This document shows positions 37,933 through 46,384 of a stretch of DNA of 64,000 bases, one piece after another (position 1 is the first letter of the stretch; the number at the start of each line of letters is the position of its first letter). A program made the position numbers and the translations under genes. This DNA comes from Rhizobium sp. BK313 (lineage in GTDB: Bacteria; Pseudomonadota; Alphaproteobacteria; Rhizobiales; Rhizobiaceae), in the NCBI RefSeq assembly GCF_014193655.1, contig NZ_JACHZQ010000002.1:613729-677728 (forward strand). Direction: 5' to 3'. Below the pieces are notes generated by a model that saw only the letters and a list, made by a program, of their open reading frames with translations, did not search any database and had not been told where the DNA came from.

Positions 37933-37949
37933 TTACAGTAACGTACTTA
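37933..37949 (+). promoter_or_regulatory. Shared motif copy F (DUF1254 gene)
   Basis: TTTACAGTAACGTACTT, preceded by CGCCGGTA, ends 59 bp before the DUF1254 start. With copy E it makes a divergent pair like that at mscS: one copy per gene, each in the gene-proximal orientation. Confidence 0.75.
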
Positions 37950-38007
37950 TGCTTCCTTCCGGGGTGGGAGATCCTGTCGGTTCACATCGGTTCGGCGGGA
38001 GATCAGC

Positions 38008-39411
38008 GTGAGAAGAGTGCTTTTCGCGACAATGGCAATAATGGCGATAGCATCGGCTGCCGCCGCCTTGTCGCCCGACGAGCTCGCGAAGCGCACAATC
38101 GAGCGCCGTGCGGTGGAGGCGGTCATCTGGGGTATTCCGGCAGTCAACTACGACCTGATGCTCCAGGAGATGCTCGCCAAGACAAGCGGCAAGGTGAACC
38201 AGATCGTCTATTGGTCGCGCCCCCTCGATTGGCACAATCAGACCCTGACGCCCAATCCGGACGCCATATATCTGATGGCCTTCACAGACACAAAGGACGT
38301 CGGACCGGTCGTGATTGAAGTGCCGCCAGCAGAGGGCGGCTCGATCAACGGCAATATCGTCGACGTGTGGCAGATGCCGCTTGAGGACGCCGGACCATCT
38401 GGTGCCGACAAGGGCAAGGGCGGAAAGTATCTTATCCTGCCGCCCGGCTACAAGGACAAGGTTCCCGACGGCTACATCCCGCTCACTTCGGACACCTACG
38501 GCGGATACGCGCTTCTACGCTCCAATCTTGCTAGTCACAGCGACGCCGATATCGAAAAGTCGGTCGCCTATGGCAAGCGATTGAAGGTTTATCCGCTGTC
38601 ACAGGCAGCCTCGCCGCCGGAGACCGTCTTCACCGACGCCAAAGATGTCCTGTTCGACTCGACGATAAGGTACGACACAAGCTTCTTCAAATCTCTGGAC
38701 CGGATCGTCCAGACCGAACCCTGGCTGCCGCGCGATCGGGTCATGATCGACCAGCTCAAGTCGTTAGGCATCGAGAAGGGCAAGCCGTTCAAGCCGGACG
38801 CAGCGACAAGCAAGCAGCTTGAAACCGGAATCCATGAGGCGCGGGAATGGCTGGAGGCAAAATACGATACCAGCTTGAAGCCCTTTTATGAGAAGGGACG
38901 CTGGAATTTCCCCGCCGACCCCGAACTCGTGAAGGCAGCGCAAGCGTCGTTTAATGAGCCGGATGCCTATCCGGTCGACATTCGCGGTCTTACCTACAGC
39001 TATGCCTATGTCGGCATTAAGCGCCTCGGCGCCGGCCAGTTCTATCTGATCGCAATCAAGGACAAAGACGGGCATCCCTTTGACGGTTCGAAGACCTACC
39101 GCCTGAACGTGCCAGCCAACGTCCCGGTGGAGCAATATTGGTCGCTGACCGCCTATGATCGCGAAACACATGCGCTGATCCGCAACATGCCGCGCGCAAG
39201 CTGCTCGTCACAAATCGCTGATCTGCAGAAAAATGCAGACGGCTCGGTCGACATCTTCCTTGCGCCGAAGGCACCCAAGGACAGGGACACGAACTGGATA
39301 CCGACCGATCCGAAGCGCGACTTCGAACTGATGTTCCGTCTTTATGCGCCAACAAAGGCGCTCTTCGACAAGACATGGACGCTTTCCGACGCGGAACGGG
39401 TGAGGAAATGA
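38008..39411 (+). CDS. Exported DUF1254/DUF1214 protein
   Basis: A 467-residue periplasmic protein with a signal peptide (MRRVLFATMAIMAIASAAAA). The N-terminal DUF1254 part includes VIWGIPAVNYDLMLQEML and PNPDAIYLMAFTDTK; the C-terminal DUF1214 part has YRLNVPANVPVEQYWSLTAYD and ends in FRLYAPTKALFDKTW. The family has beta-sandwich folds and no settled enzyme role. It shares the divergent promoter with the lipoprotein hydrolase and an exact copy of the shared motif. Confidence 0.9.
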   Translation: MRRVLFATMAIMAIASAAAALSPDELAKRTIERRAVEAVIWGIPAVNYDLMLQEMLAKTSGKVNQIVYWSRPLDWHNQTLTPNPDAIYLMAFTDTKDVGPVVIEVPPAEGGSINGNIVDVWQMPLEDAGPSGADKGKGGKYLILPPGYKDKVPDGYIPLTSDTYGGYALLRSNLASHSDADIEKSVAYGKRLKVYPLSQAASPPETVFTDAKDVLFDSTIRYDTSFFKSLDRIVQTEPWLPRDRVMIDQLKSLGIEKGKPFKPDAATSKQLETGIHEAREWLEAKYDTSLKPFYEKGRWNFPADPELVKAAQASFNEPDAYPVDIRGLTYSYAYVGIKRLGAGQFYLIAIKDKDGHPFDGSKTYRLNVPANVPVEQYWSLTAYDRETHALIRNMPRASCSSQIADLQKNADGSVDIFLAPKAPKDRDTNWIPTDPKRDFELMFRLYAPTKALFDKTWTLSDAERVRK

Positions 39412-39465
39412 CCAATGGAAAATCGTGTGGAGATAAAGCGAAACCGGGCGATCCGCAGGTATGGA

Positions 39466-39607
39466 TTGTCATTTTGTGCGATGATGGCGCTATAAAATAG
39501 TTAAATGACGGTCAGGGCGACGTCATCGTAAATTCCAATGTCGGGTAATGCCGGATGAGCACTATGACCCAACTTCCCTCCGCCGGTTCCGGCGGAGGGA
39601 TTTTTTT
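39466..39607 (+). ncRNA. Candidate intergenic small RNA
   Basis: In the gap between the DUF1254 stop (39411) and the convergent methyltransferase (39717) there is a promoter-like pair, TTGTCA (39466-39471) and TATAAA (39491-39496; 19-bp spacing). About 105 nt later comes a textbook terminator (39575-39607). No open frame of note lies between. Transcription from about 39503 to 39607 would give a small RNA. Alternatively the terminator simply ends the DUF1254 mRNA. Confidence 0.4.
39575..39607 (+). terminator. Rho-independent terminator
   Basis: A perfect 12-bp stem (arms TCCCTCCGCCGG 39575-39586 and CCGGCGGAGGGA 39589-39600, two-base loop) is followed by seven T residues on the + strand. It ends either the DUF1254 transcript or the candidate small RNA. 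Confidence 0.9.
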
Positions 39608-39716
39608 GGATGATATTGCGTATAACACTCAAGGCTGCTTGACCTACCGCGACGTTTCGATGTCGCGGCGGCGAGCCCCGCACGTAAAGCGGCAAGAGCG
39701 ATGAATGCCTGCCGCG

Positions 39717-40754
39717 TTACGCCGCCTTTTCAATTTCGCAATAAATGATGTTGCGGTTATCCCCGAACCAGACGGATACTTTTGTCTCTGCGCTGCCGGC
39801 GCTTGCGTTGGCAATCATGCGCATATCGCTCTCCGAACGCAGAAGGAGAGGCCAATTCATGAACGCTTCCATGTAGCCGTCTACTTCGATTTCCTGCGAG
39901 AAGTTCGCAAACAAGAAGGAACCGCCGGGCTTCAGCATTTCAATGCATTTGCGCGTCAGTCTGGCGGCAACCGGAAACGTCAGATAGTCGTACAGGCCTG
40001 CAGCGTAGATGTAATCGAAGTGCCCGAGAGCGTGTTTGCCGGAAAACAGGCTTTTGACGGTACCGTCTACGGCTTCCACGCATGTTCCGGCAAAATCGCG
40101 CGCAACCGTGCCCACACTGAGCGGGTCCTGATCGAGCGCAATCCAGCGTCTGATTTTTCTTTCCCTGAGCGCAGTCGACAACGCCGCCTCGCGAAGATGG
40201 CCCGATGCCACCGCAAGGACTTCCGCCGACCCGGGGCGGTCCTTGGCGAAGTCATCCACTCTTCGTGCAAGCAGATCTCGGCGCTCTCTCACGGCGACGG
40301 ATGAGGAAGCGTTTTTGGTGTATTCGTATATCGTTCTGCCCAGGTCGGTGGATGCCGCGATTTCTGTCTCCACTTTGGAATGACCGTAGATGAAGTCGAG
40401 CAGATGTGCGTCACCCGAATAGCCGCGCGGCTTATCGAACGACCACCGCGTAAAAGGATCCTGAAACAGGAAATGAGTCACGGGATGATTTTGGGCAAGG
40501 AAGACGATTTCACTCCATATGCTGGCATGAAAGCGACGGCGTATTTGATGCAGCGCATGCGATAGTCGGCTCACAACCGCGTGCGGATCCACTGTGGATC
40601 GGAACTGTTGAAGCGATAAATCCAGCGTCAGAGCAAGCTCCGCCTTGGCTGTTATCATCTGATCCGAGGGGGGAAGGTCGTTTGGCTCAGTCGGGCGAAG
40701 GATTTGACCAGGTGCAATAAGACTCTCGCCGTCGAACTTAAATCCTTGTGCCAT
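39717..40754 (-). CDS. SAM-dependent methyltransferase-like protein
   Basis: A 345-residue protein. The ATG at 40754 with GGAG 8 bp upstream is chosen over a much longer frame that would overlap the divergent gene. The N-terminal helical part includes HPVTHFLFQDPFTRWSFDKPRGYSGD; the C-terminal Rossmann domain has VLAVASGHLREA (degenerate motif I), ALDQDPLS and LKPGGSFLFANFS. The domain order recalls proteins annotated as extracellular-factor (3-hydroxypalmitate methyl ester) synthesis methyltransferases, a weak guess. It is divergent from a GGDEF-EAL protein. Confidence 0.78.
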   Translation of the reverse strand: MAQGFKFDGESLIAPGQILRPTEPNDLPPSDQMITAKAELALTLDLSLQQFRSTVDPHAVVSRLSHALHQIRRRFHASIWSEIVFLAQNHPVTHFLFQDPFTRWSFDKPRGYSGDAHLLDFIYGHSKVETEIAASTDLGRTIYEYTKNASSSVAVRERRDLLARRVDDFAKDRPGSAEVLAVASGHLREAALSTALRERKIRRWIALDQDPLSVGTVARDFAGTCVEAVDGTVKSLFSGKHALGHFDYIYAAGLYDYLTFPVAARLTRKCIEMLKPGGSFLFANFSQEIEVDGYMEAFMNWPLLLRSESDMRMIANASAGSAETKVSVWFGDNRNIIYCEIEKAA

Positions 40755-40858
40755 TATGAACTCCGTTGACGCAATGTTAAGCATAAATATGTGGATGACA
40801 GAACGCGATTGGATTCTGCTCGTCAAGAGGGTATTTCTAGCAGCACGAGCTAAATTTC

Positions 40859-42937
40859 GTGGCCAAAACGAACGGAACTTTGGAAGCGGTGAACTCAGGT
40901 TTATCGGCAGCAATGCTCGGAGGGCGTCGCCGCATGTTCTATGAACGATTATTTTCGGAGCAGATCGCATCTGGAGTTCCCGCAAAGGCCACTTTTCTGG
41001 ATGCAGACTGCGTTGTGCCGATAGAGAAGCTCCGTGGCTCCCCCTTGGAGATGAGGGCTGCGTATGCATCGGAGAATGATGCCGCCCAGCGACAATGCAC
41101 ACGCAAAGGCTTGTGGATGGCTGTCGCCGTCTATGTTGCCTTTGCCGCTCCTGACAGCTGGCTCATTCCGGACGTCGCGCCGCTAACGATCGCCTTGCGG
41201 TTTGTCGTTGCGGCTGTTGCGCTGATGGCCTTTGAGATTTTGAGGTTGGCGAAGGCGAAGACCGTTTGGCTGGACAGCACTTGCGCTCTGGCGCTAGTCT
41301 TGGGTTATATCGGCTGGCTTTGTCCGGCTATTACCACAAAATATGCGATGAGCATGTCCTACTACATGATCTTCGGCGCGATTTTCATGATGGGCGCAAA
41401 CCTGTTCTTCAGCTTCTCGTTTCGCCTGTCTGTCCTTACGTCCGGCACGGTATTGGCTGCTTTTTTTGTGGCGCTGTATGGTTTCTTTCCATCGACGCCG
41501 GCCTACCAACTCGCCTTTGGACTGTTTTACGTTTCATGTTTCATATTCACGTCATTCGTGAACTGGCGTTTGAATGTCGAGCGCTACAACGTGTTCCTCA
41601 ATGCGGTGGAGGCTCGCCACCAGCATTTGGAGGCAACAGAGCGCGGAAAGGCATTGCTGCGTCTTTCACACACTGATTACCTCACAGGCATCGAAAATAG
41701 ACGCGCAATCGATCGCAGACTGGACGAGTGCTGGAGCGCTTGGAAAAACGAAGGCCGCGAATTTTCGGTCATCCTGATCGACGTCGACTTCTTCAAGCGC
41801 TTCAACGATCGCTACGGTCATCAGGAAGGTGACCGATGTCTCACTGTTATTGCCGCGACGCTTCAGAAATTGGTTGAGCGCTACGGGGGCATCATTGGTC
41901 GTTATGGCGGCGAGGAGTTCATCGTTGTCATGCCTTTACAAGCGCAGGATGAGGCAACCTATATAGCAGGAAAAATTCGACACCAAGTTGAGGCGCTTGC
42001 AATCCGGCACGAAGAGCGGCCTGACGACGCGCAGATCGTAACGGTGAGTGTCGGGGTTGCCTTTATCAGCGAACGGGCAGGGGCAAAGGTGGAATGGCTC
42101 GTGCGTGAGGCCGACCTTGCGCTCTATAGCGCAAAGGCCTCTGGCCGCAACTGCGTTCGAACATTTGACCCGACGTTGCGGCGTCCGAACGAGGACGCCG
42201 GAAAATTGGTGCCGCTGCTCGCGACAGCCATTGATCGGAGTTTAGTATCACTGGTCTATCAACCGATATTCGATCTCAGGAACGGCCAGATAAAAGCTGC
42301 CGAGGCTTTGATGCGGCTTCGTTTGCCCGATGGAACCTCCGTGCCCCCGGATATCTTTATTCCCATCGCCGAGCGGACTGGCTCGATTATCGAATTGGGT
42401 CGATGGGCGATCAAAACGGCATGTCAGGACATCCTGGCGTCCGACCGCATGTCCACGGTGAGCGTGAATGTCTCTCCGGTACAGCTCAGATCTCCGGGTT
42501 TCGCCATGAGCGTTGCAGCTATCCTGGAAGAGACTCGCGTGTCTGGGTCTCGGCTCGCACTGGAAGTCACTGAGGGCTTGGATATGGAGATGCAACCCGC
42601 GGTTCTGCAGTGTGTCGCCGATCTCCAGGCACTCGGCGTCGAGATTTGGTTGGATGATTTCGGCTCTGGTTATGCCGGATTATCCTGGCTCCGGGCGATC
42701 GAGTTCGACACCGTCAAGGTTGACCGAACCTTCCTGCATGATTGTGCCGACGAGCGTGGGCTGACCATGTTGCAAGACATGGTCGCTCTCATCCGCAATC
42801 GGGGAAACACCATCCTGGTGGAAGGCGTGGAGACCGAGGCTCAGATGTCTGTTCTCCAGAATCTCAGCATTGACCGAGTTCAAGGGTTTCATCTGGGCAG
42901 ACCGGTGAGTGCAGAGTTATTGAAGATCAGTGCATAG
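40859..42937 (+). CDS. Membrane GGDEF-EAL cyclic-di-GMP enzyme
   Basis: A 692-residue inner-membrane protein. About five to six transmembrane helices lie in residues 85-235. The GGDEF domain follows with metal DVDFFKRFND and signature GGEEF (350-354), which is the active variant. No inhibitory RxxD site is seen upstream of it. The EAL domain (from about 453) keeps EAL at 482-484, DDFGSG and EGVETE, so phosphodiesterase activity is also possible. The start is uncertain: GTG at 40859 or ATG at 40934. Shares a roughly 100-bp divergent promoter region with the methyltransferase-like gene. Confidence 0.93.
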   Translation: MAKTNGTLEAVNSGLSAAMLGGRRRMFYERLFSEQIASGVPAKATFLDADCVVPIEKLRGSPLEMRAAYASENDAAQRQCTRKGLWMAVAVYVAFAAPDSWLIPDVAPLTIALRFVVAAVALMAFEILRLAKAKTVWLDSTCALALVLGYIGWLCPAITTKYAMSMSYYMIFGAIFMMGANLFFSFSFRLSVLTSGTVLAAFFVALYGFFPSTPAYQLAFGLFYVSCFIFTSFVNWRLNVERYNVFLNAVEARHQHLEATERGKALLRLSHTDYLTGIENRRAIDRRLDECWSAWKNEGREFSVILIDVDFFKRFNDRYGHQEGDRCLTVIAATLQKLVERYGGIIGRYGGEEFIVVMPLQAQDEATYIAGKIRHQVEALAIRHEERPDDAQIVTVSVGVAFISERAGAKVEWLVREADLALYSAKASGRNCVRTFDPTLRRPNEDAGKLVPLLATAIDRSLVSLVYQPIFDLRNGQIKAAEALMRLRLPDGTSVPPDIFIPIAERTGSIIELGRWAIKTACQDILASDRMSTVSVNVSPVQLRSPGFAMSVAAILEETRVSGSRLALEVTEGLDMEMQPAVLQCVADLQALGVEIWLDDFGSGYAGLSWLRAIEFDTVKVDRTFLHDCADERGLTMLQDMVALIRNRGNTILVEGVETEAQMSVLQNLSIDRVQGFHLGRPVSAELLKISA

Positions 42938-42943
42938 TGCCTC

Positions 42944-44134
42944 TCAGCGAGCGGTCGACGAGCCAGACTGGCCGTCCAGCGCCATCAATATCTGATATCC
43001 GGCCTTCACCCGTGCCGAGATCGGATAGTTTCTGTTTGCCAATATCACGATGCCGATGCGCTTAGCGGGAACAAAGGCGACATAAGCGCCGAAACCATTC
43101 GTGGAGCCGGTTTTGTTGATCAGCACATCATCCTGCGGCTCTACAGGCGGAACAAGCTTGGTCGCTTTATTCGGCTTAAGGGCCATCTCGGGGGAATTTC
43201 CTGCAAGCAGCCGGTCGAGATCAGTCGGATAGGCATACATCTCCCATCCGAGACCCTGCGTCATGTCACCGACTTTGTAATACCCGGTGTGCGTAGCGGT
43301 GATTGCGCGTCGGAGCGTTTTGTCGAGCTTCGAGCCGTCGATATTTGCCTCGACGAACTGGATCATGTCCGCCGCGGTCGTCTTCACGCCATAGGCCTCC
43401 GAGTCGAGAGCGCCTGGCGTGACCCGAACGGGCTTGCCGTTCTTCGAATAGCCGTAAGCGTAATCGCCCATCTGATCCTGTGGAACCTTGATGTAGGTAT
43501 GGGCTAAGCGGAGCGCCGGGAAGAGCGTCTGCTCCATCAGATCGTCGAAAGGCTTGCCCATGCTTCTGGCGGCGAGATAGCCAAACAGGCCGATGCTCGG
43601 GTTCGAATAAAGCCGATGCGTCCCGGCCGGATAGATCGGGCGCCAGTCTCTGTAGTAGCCGATCGTCGTTTTTTGATCGGTGACATCATCCGGGAACTGC
43701 AAGGGCAGACCGCCCGCCGTATAGGTGGCGAGATCAAGGAGGCTGATCTTGTCGAAGCTGCTGCCCGCGAGCGCCGGCAGATGCTTGCTCGCGTTGTCTG
43801 AGAGGGACAGGGTTCCGCGCAGCTGAGCGTAGGAGGCAAGGGTGGCGGTAAAGGTCTTGCTGATCGAGCCGATCTCGAGAATCGTATCCTCGGTAACTTT
43901 TTGCCCGCTTTCTTTGGATGCGACGCCATAGTTGAAGAAATAGCGCTTGCCCTCAACCGTGACCGCCACCGCCAGTCCCGGAACGTTGTTTTCCTGCATC
44001 GTGGGCCGGATCGCGTCGTTCACGGCCTGCTCGAGCCGGTTTTGGCCACCGCTCTCGGCGGCATAAGTATTGGCGGCAGAGAAAATAGAAGCACCGACGA
44101 TCAGTCCGAGCTTTGGAAGGCAAATAGCTTTCAT
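42944..44134 (-). CDS. ampC: Class C beta-lactamase
   Basis: A 396-residue exported serine beta-lactamase. The ATG at 44134 begins a signal peptide (LGLIVGASIFSAANTYAA); a longer frame from 44248 would start inside the neighbour and was rejected. Catalytic motifs are Ser90-x-x-Lys (SISK), Tyr176-Ser-Asn (YSN) and Lys341-Thr-Gly (KTG). It hydrolyses cephalosporins and penicillins in the periplasm. It follows the class A gene by 113 bp on the same strand, and a LysR regulator is divergent. Confidence 0.94.
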   Translation of the reverse strand: MKAICLPKLGLIVGASIFSAANTYAAESGGQNRLEQAVNDAIRPTMQENNVPGLAVAVTVEGKRYFFNYGVASKESGQKVTEDTILEIGSISKTFTATLASYAQLRGTLSLSDNASKHLPALAGSSFDKISLLDLATYTAGGLPLQFPDDVTDQKTTIGYYRDWRPIYPAGTHRLYSNPSIGLFGYLAARSMGKPFDDLMEQTLFPALRLAHTYIKVPQDQMGDYAYGYSKNGKPVRVTPGALDSEAYGVKTTAADMIQFVEANIDGSKLDKTLRRAITATHTGYYKVGDMTQGLGWEMYAYPTDLDRLLAGNSPEMALKPNKATKLVPPVEPQDDVLINKTGSTNGFGAYVAFVPAKRIGIVILANRNYPISARVKAGYQILMALDGQSGSSTAR

Positions 44135-44247
44135 AGAAAGTCCTCGTGTTCGTGTGATCGGCCGCGCATTCAGCAATTTGCGGCCGGCAGCTCCATGGGG
44201 ATTTGATTGGATTGGGTTTTGTGCGTGCCGACAGTCCGACGGCGCCA

Positions 44248-45129
44248 TCAGATCTCAGAGGCGATCCGGCCGATATCGGCAATGACTGCGTCGCGTGCGG
44301 CGGCCGGTATCGACGGAATCTCGCAATAGGCCGTGACGATGATCGGAGCCCGATCCGGTGGCCATATGACGGCGATGTCGTTGGCGTTTCCGTACTTGTC
44401 TCCATTGGTCCCGGTTTTGTCACCAACAAGCCAGTTCTTCGGAAGGCCGGCGCGCAGCCGAGCGTCGCCCGTTTTGGTGGTGATCAGCCACGCCGCCAAT
44501 TGAGAGCGCGAGGCACCGGACAGGATGTCCGTAAAAAGAAGCTTTCGCAGATTCTCCAGCATCGCTGCAGCCGTTGTGGTGTCGCGGATGTCGTCGGGCC
44601 CGTCGTGATAGTTGAGCTCGGTTTCGATGCGATCGAGACGCGAAACGTCATCGCCAAGCGTGCGGCAGAAGGCCGTCAGCGCCGCTGGTCCCCCGAAACT
44701 GGCAAGCAGCACATTTCCGGCGGTATTGTCGCTGCGGGTCACAGCCGCATCGCAGAGTTCGGCCACTGTCATACCAGGCTCACCGACGCGCGCCTGCGTT
44801 ACGGGTGATCCGGACACCAGATCCTTCTTTGAGAATTTGATGCGTCGATCCAGCTTCTCTTCCCCTTTGTCGACGCGAACCAGGACAAGAGCCGCCGCCA
44901 AAGCCTTGAAAGTGCTGCACATGAGAATGCGTTCGTTCGCACGGTGCTCGATACGTTTGCCGCTCGCCAGATCGAGAATACTCACGCAAATGCGGCCGGG
45001 ATGCTTGCGCTCCAGCTCGGCAAGCTTGGCGTCCGCAGCTTGCATGTTTTGGGCCAGCCCTTCCGTACTGAGTGCGGCAAGAGCAAAACTGCCGGCAAGC
45101 GTCTGCCGACGTGACAATAACATTGTCAT
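44248..45129 (-). CDS. bla: Class A beta-lactamase
   Basis: A 293-residue serine beta-lactamase with a twin-arginine-like leader (SRRQTLAGSFALAAL). Motifs are Ser72-Thr-Phe-Lys75 (CSTFK), Ser133-Asp-Asn (SDN), the omega-loop Glu169 in RIETELN, and KTG near residue 235. A Cys precedes the active Ser, but there is no Cys two residues after KTG, so the carbapenemase-type disulfide is not expected. It is the first gene after the divergent AmpR-like regulator, the usual inducible arrangement. Confidence 0.95.
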   Translation of the reverse strand: MTMLLSRRQTLAGSFALAALSTEGLAQNMQAADAKLAELERKHPGRICVSILDLASGKRIEHRANERILMCSTFKALAAALVLVRVDKGEEKLDRRIKFSKKDLVSGSPVTQARVGEPGMTVAELCDAAVTRSDNTAGNVLLASFGGPAALTAFCRTLGDDVSRLDRIETELNYHDGPDDIRDTTTAAAMLENLRKLLFTDILSGASRSQLAAWLITTKTGDARLRAGLPKNWLVGDKTGTNGDKYGNANDIAVIWPPDRAPIIVTAYCEIPSIPAAARDAVIADIGRIASEI

Positions 45130-45291
45130 TCCTGTCTTCCTTATCAGGTTGGTTTCAAAGAGAGGCCGGTGTCATGGACCGGCAGACGTCGCAGGGTCCG
45201 TCTGCACCTCTCGACAGGAACTATGAAGGGGAGGCTGGTCCTAGACAAACGATCAATTCTGCGCTTAGACATGAGAAAAACTTGGGCATGA
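45130..45291. promoter_or_regulatory. ampR-bla divergent control region
   Basis: A 162-bp gap between the divergent class A beta-lactamase and the LysR regulator. By analogy to known AmpR systems the regulator should bind here. A TTAGACATGAGAAAAACTT stretch near 45264-45282 is the most operator-like part, but I cannot assign the site with certainty. Confidence 0.45.
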
Positions 45292-46191
45292 ATGACGATG
45301 GAAATTCCACAGCTGCCGCTTAACGCCCTGCGCGCCTTCGAAGCTTCAGCGCGACATTGCAGCTTCACACGAGCGGGATTGGAACTCCGGGTCACGCAGA
45401 CCGCCATCAGCCATCAGGTAAAGGCGCTTGAAGAGGCCTTGCGTGTCACCTTGTTCAAGCGCCTTCCCCGGGGTCTTGCCCTGACGGATGAAGGGCACGC
45501 ATTGCTCCCAGTGCTTACGGATGCCTTTCGCCGGATGAGCGCTACTTTGAGCCAGTTCGAGGAGGGGAACTTCCACGAGATCCTCACCGTGGGCGTGGTC
45601 GGTACCTTTGCGATTGGTTGGTTGCTGCCGCGACTAAGCGTATTCAAGCAACAGCATCCTCATGTTGATCTACGTCTCAAGACGAACAACAATCGATCCG
45701 ACGTGCTGATTGACGGCCTGGACTTCTTCATCCGGTTCGGTGACGGCGCGTGGCACGGAATGGAGGCAATACATCTGATGGATGCGCCGCTTTCGCCCGT
45801 GTGCGCGCCGATGTTGCGCGAACGTCTTCGCACTCCGGCAGACTTGGCAAGTGTGGAACTGCTGCGCTCGTACCGGATTGACGAGTGGCCCCTCTGGTTC
45901 AGGGCTGCTGGGATCGATGCGCCCAGTCTTCGCGGCTGGATGTTCGATTCGTCGCTGACGCTTGTGGAGGCTGCGGCGCGAGGTGTGGGCGTTGCGCTCG
46001 TCCCGGTCGCCATGTTCCTTCAGGAGATTGAAGCAGGGCGGATCATTCAGCCTTTTGAGATTACGGCCCAGACCGGGAGTTATTGGCTGACGCGATTGAA
46101 ATCACGTGCGGAAACGGCATCCATGAAGGCTTTCCGTCGATGGCTTTTGACGGAAATCGAAGGTGAGCGCGACGAACGGGTCGCACCTTAA
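45292..46191 (+). CDS. ampR: AmpR-like LysR regulator of beta-lactamases
   Basis: A 299-residue LysR-family regulator of the GcvA/AmpR branch. The HTH (LNALRAFEASARHCSFTRAG, then TQTAISHQVKALEEAL) is typical of AmpR, and the effector domain includes FIRFGDGAWHGMEA. It lies divergent to the class A gene with class C behind it. Control by cell-wall muropeptides is known for AmpR and inferred here. The start may be 45292 or the ATG 6 bp downstream (45298). Confidence 0.9.
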   Translation: MTMEIPQLPLNALRAFEASARHCSFTRAGLELRVTQTAISHQVKALEEALRVTLFKRLPRGLALTDEGHALLPVLTDAFRRMSATLSQFEEGNFHEILTVGVVGTFAIGWLLPRLSVFKQQHPHVDLRLKTNNNRSDVLIDGLDFFIRFGDGAWHGMEAIHLMDAPLSPVCAPMLRERLRTPADLASVELLRSYRIDEWPLWFRAAGIDAPSLRGWMFDSSLTLVEAAARGVGVALVPVAMFLQEIEAGRIIQPFEITAQTGSYWLTRLKSRAETASMKAFRRWLLTEIEGERDERVAP

Positions 46192-46344
46192 CGTCTCTGG
46201 CAGAATTAGTGCCGGTCGGCTGGTATTTTGAATTCGCACGTCGCTGCAATGGTGGGCGCGAAACGGCAGAAGGAATAAACGACGACGTTGAACGGCGTGC
46301 CGCCCTTATGTCCGCGCGGGCGGCGTAAATTCGGGCACCATGTG

Positions 46345-46370
46345 AAAAGGCCCGGCGCAAGGGCCGGGCC
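46345..46370 (-). terminator. Terminator of the small His-rich protein gene
   Basis: On the minus strand GGCCCGGC and GCCGGGCC arms (46349-46356, 46363-46370) form an 8-bp GC-rich stem followed by TTTT (46345-46348). It lies 14 bp beyond the stop of the leftward gene. Confidence 0.8.
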
Positions 46371-46384
46371 GATATAGCAAAGAA

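Noticed and set aside
39717..41102. A 461-codon version of the methyltransferase-like gene
   Set aside because: The extension overlaps the divergent GGDEF-EAL gene and reads as unstructured sequence; the ATG at 40754 has a good ribosome site.
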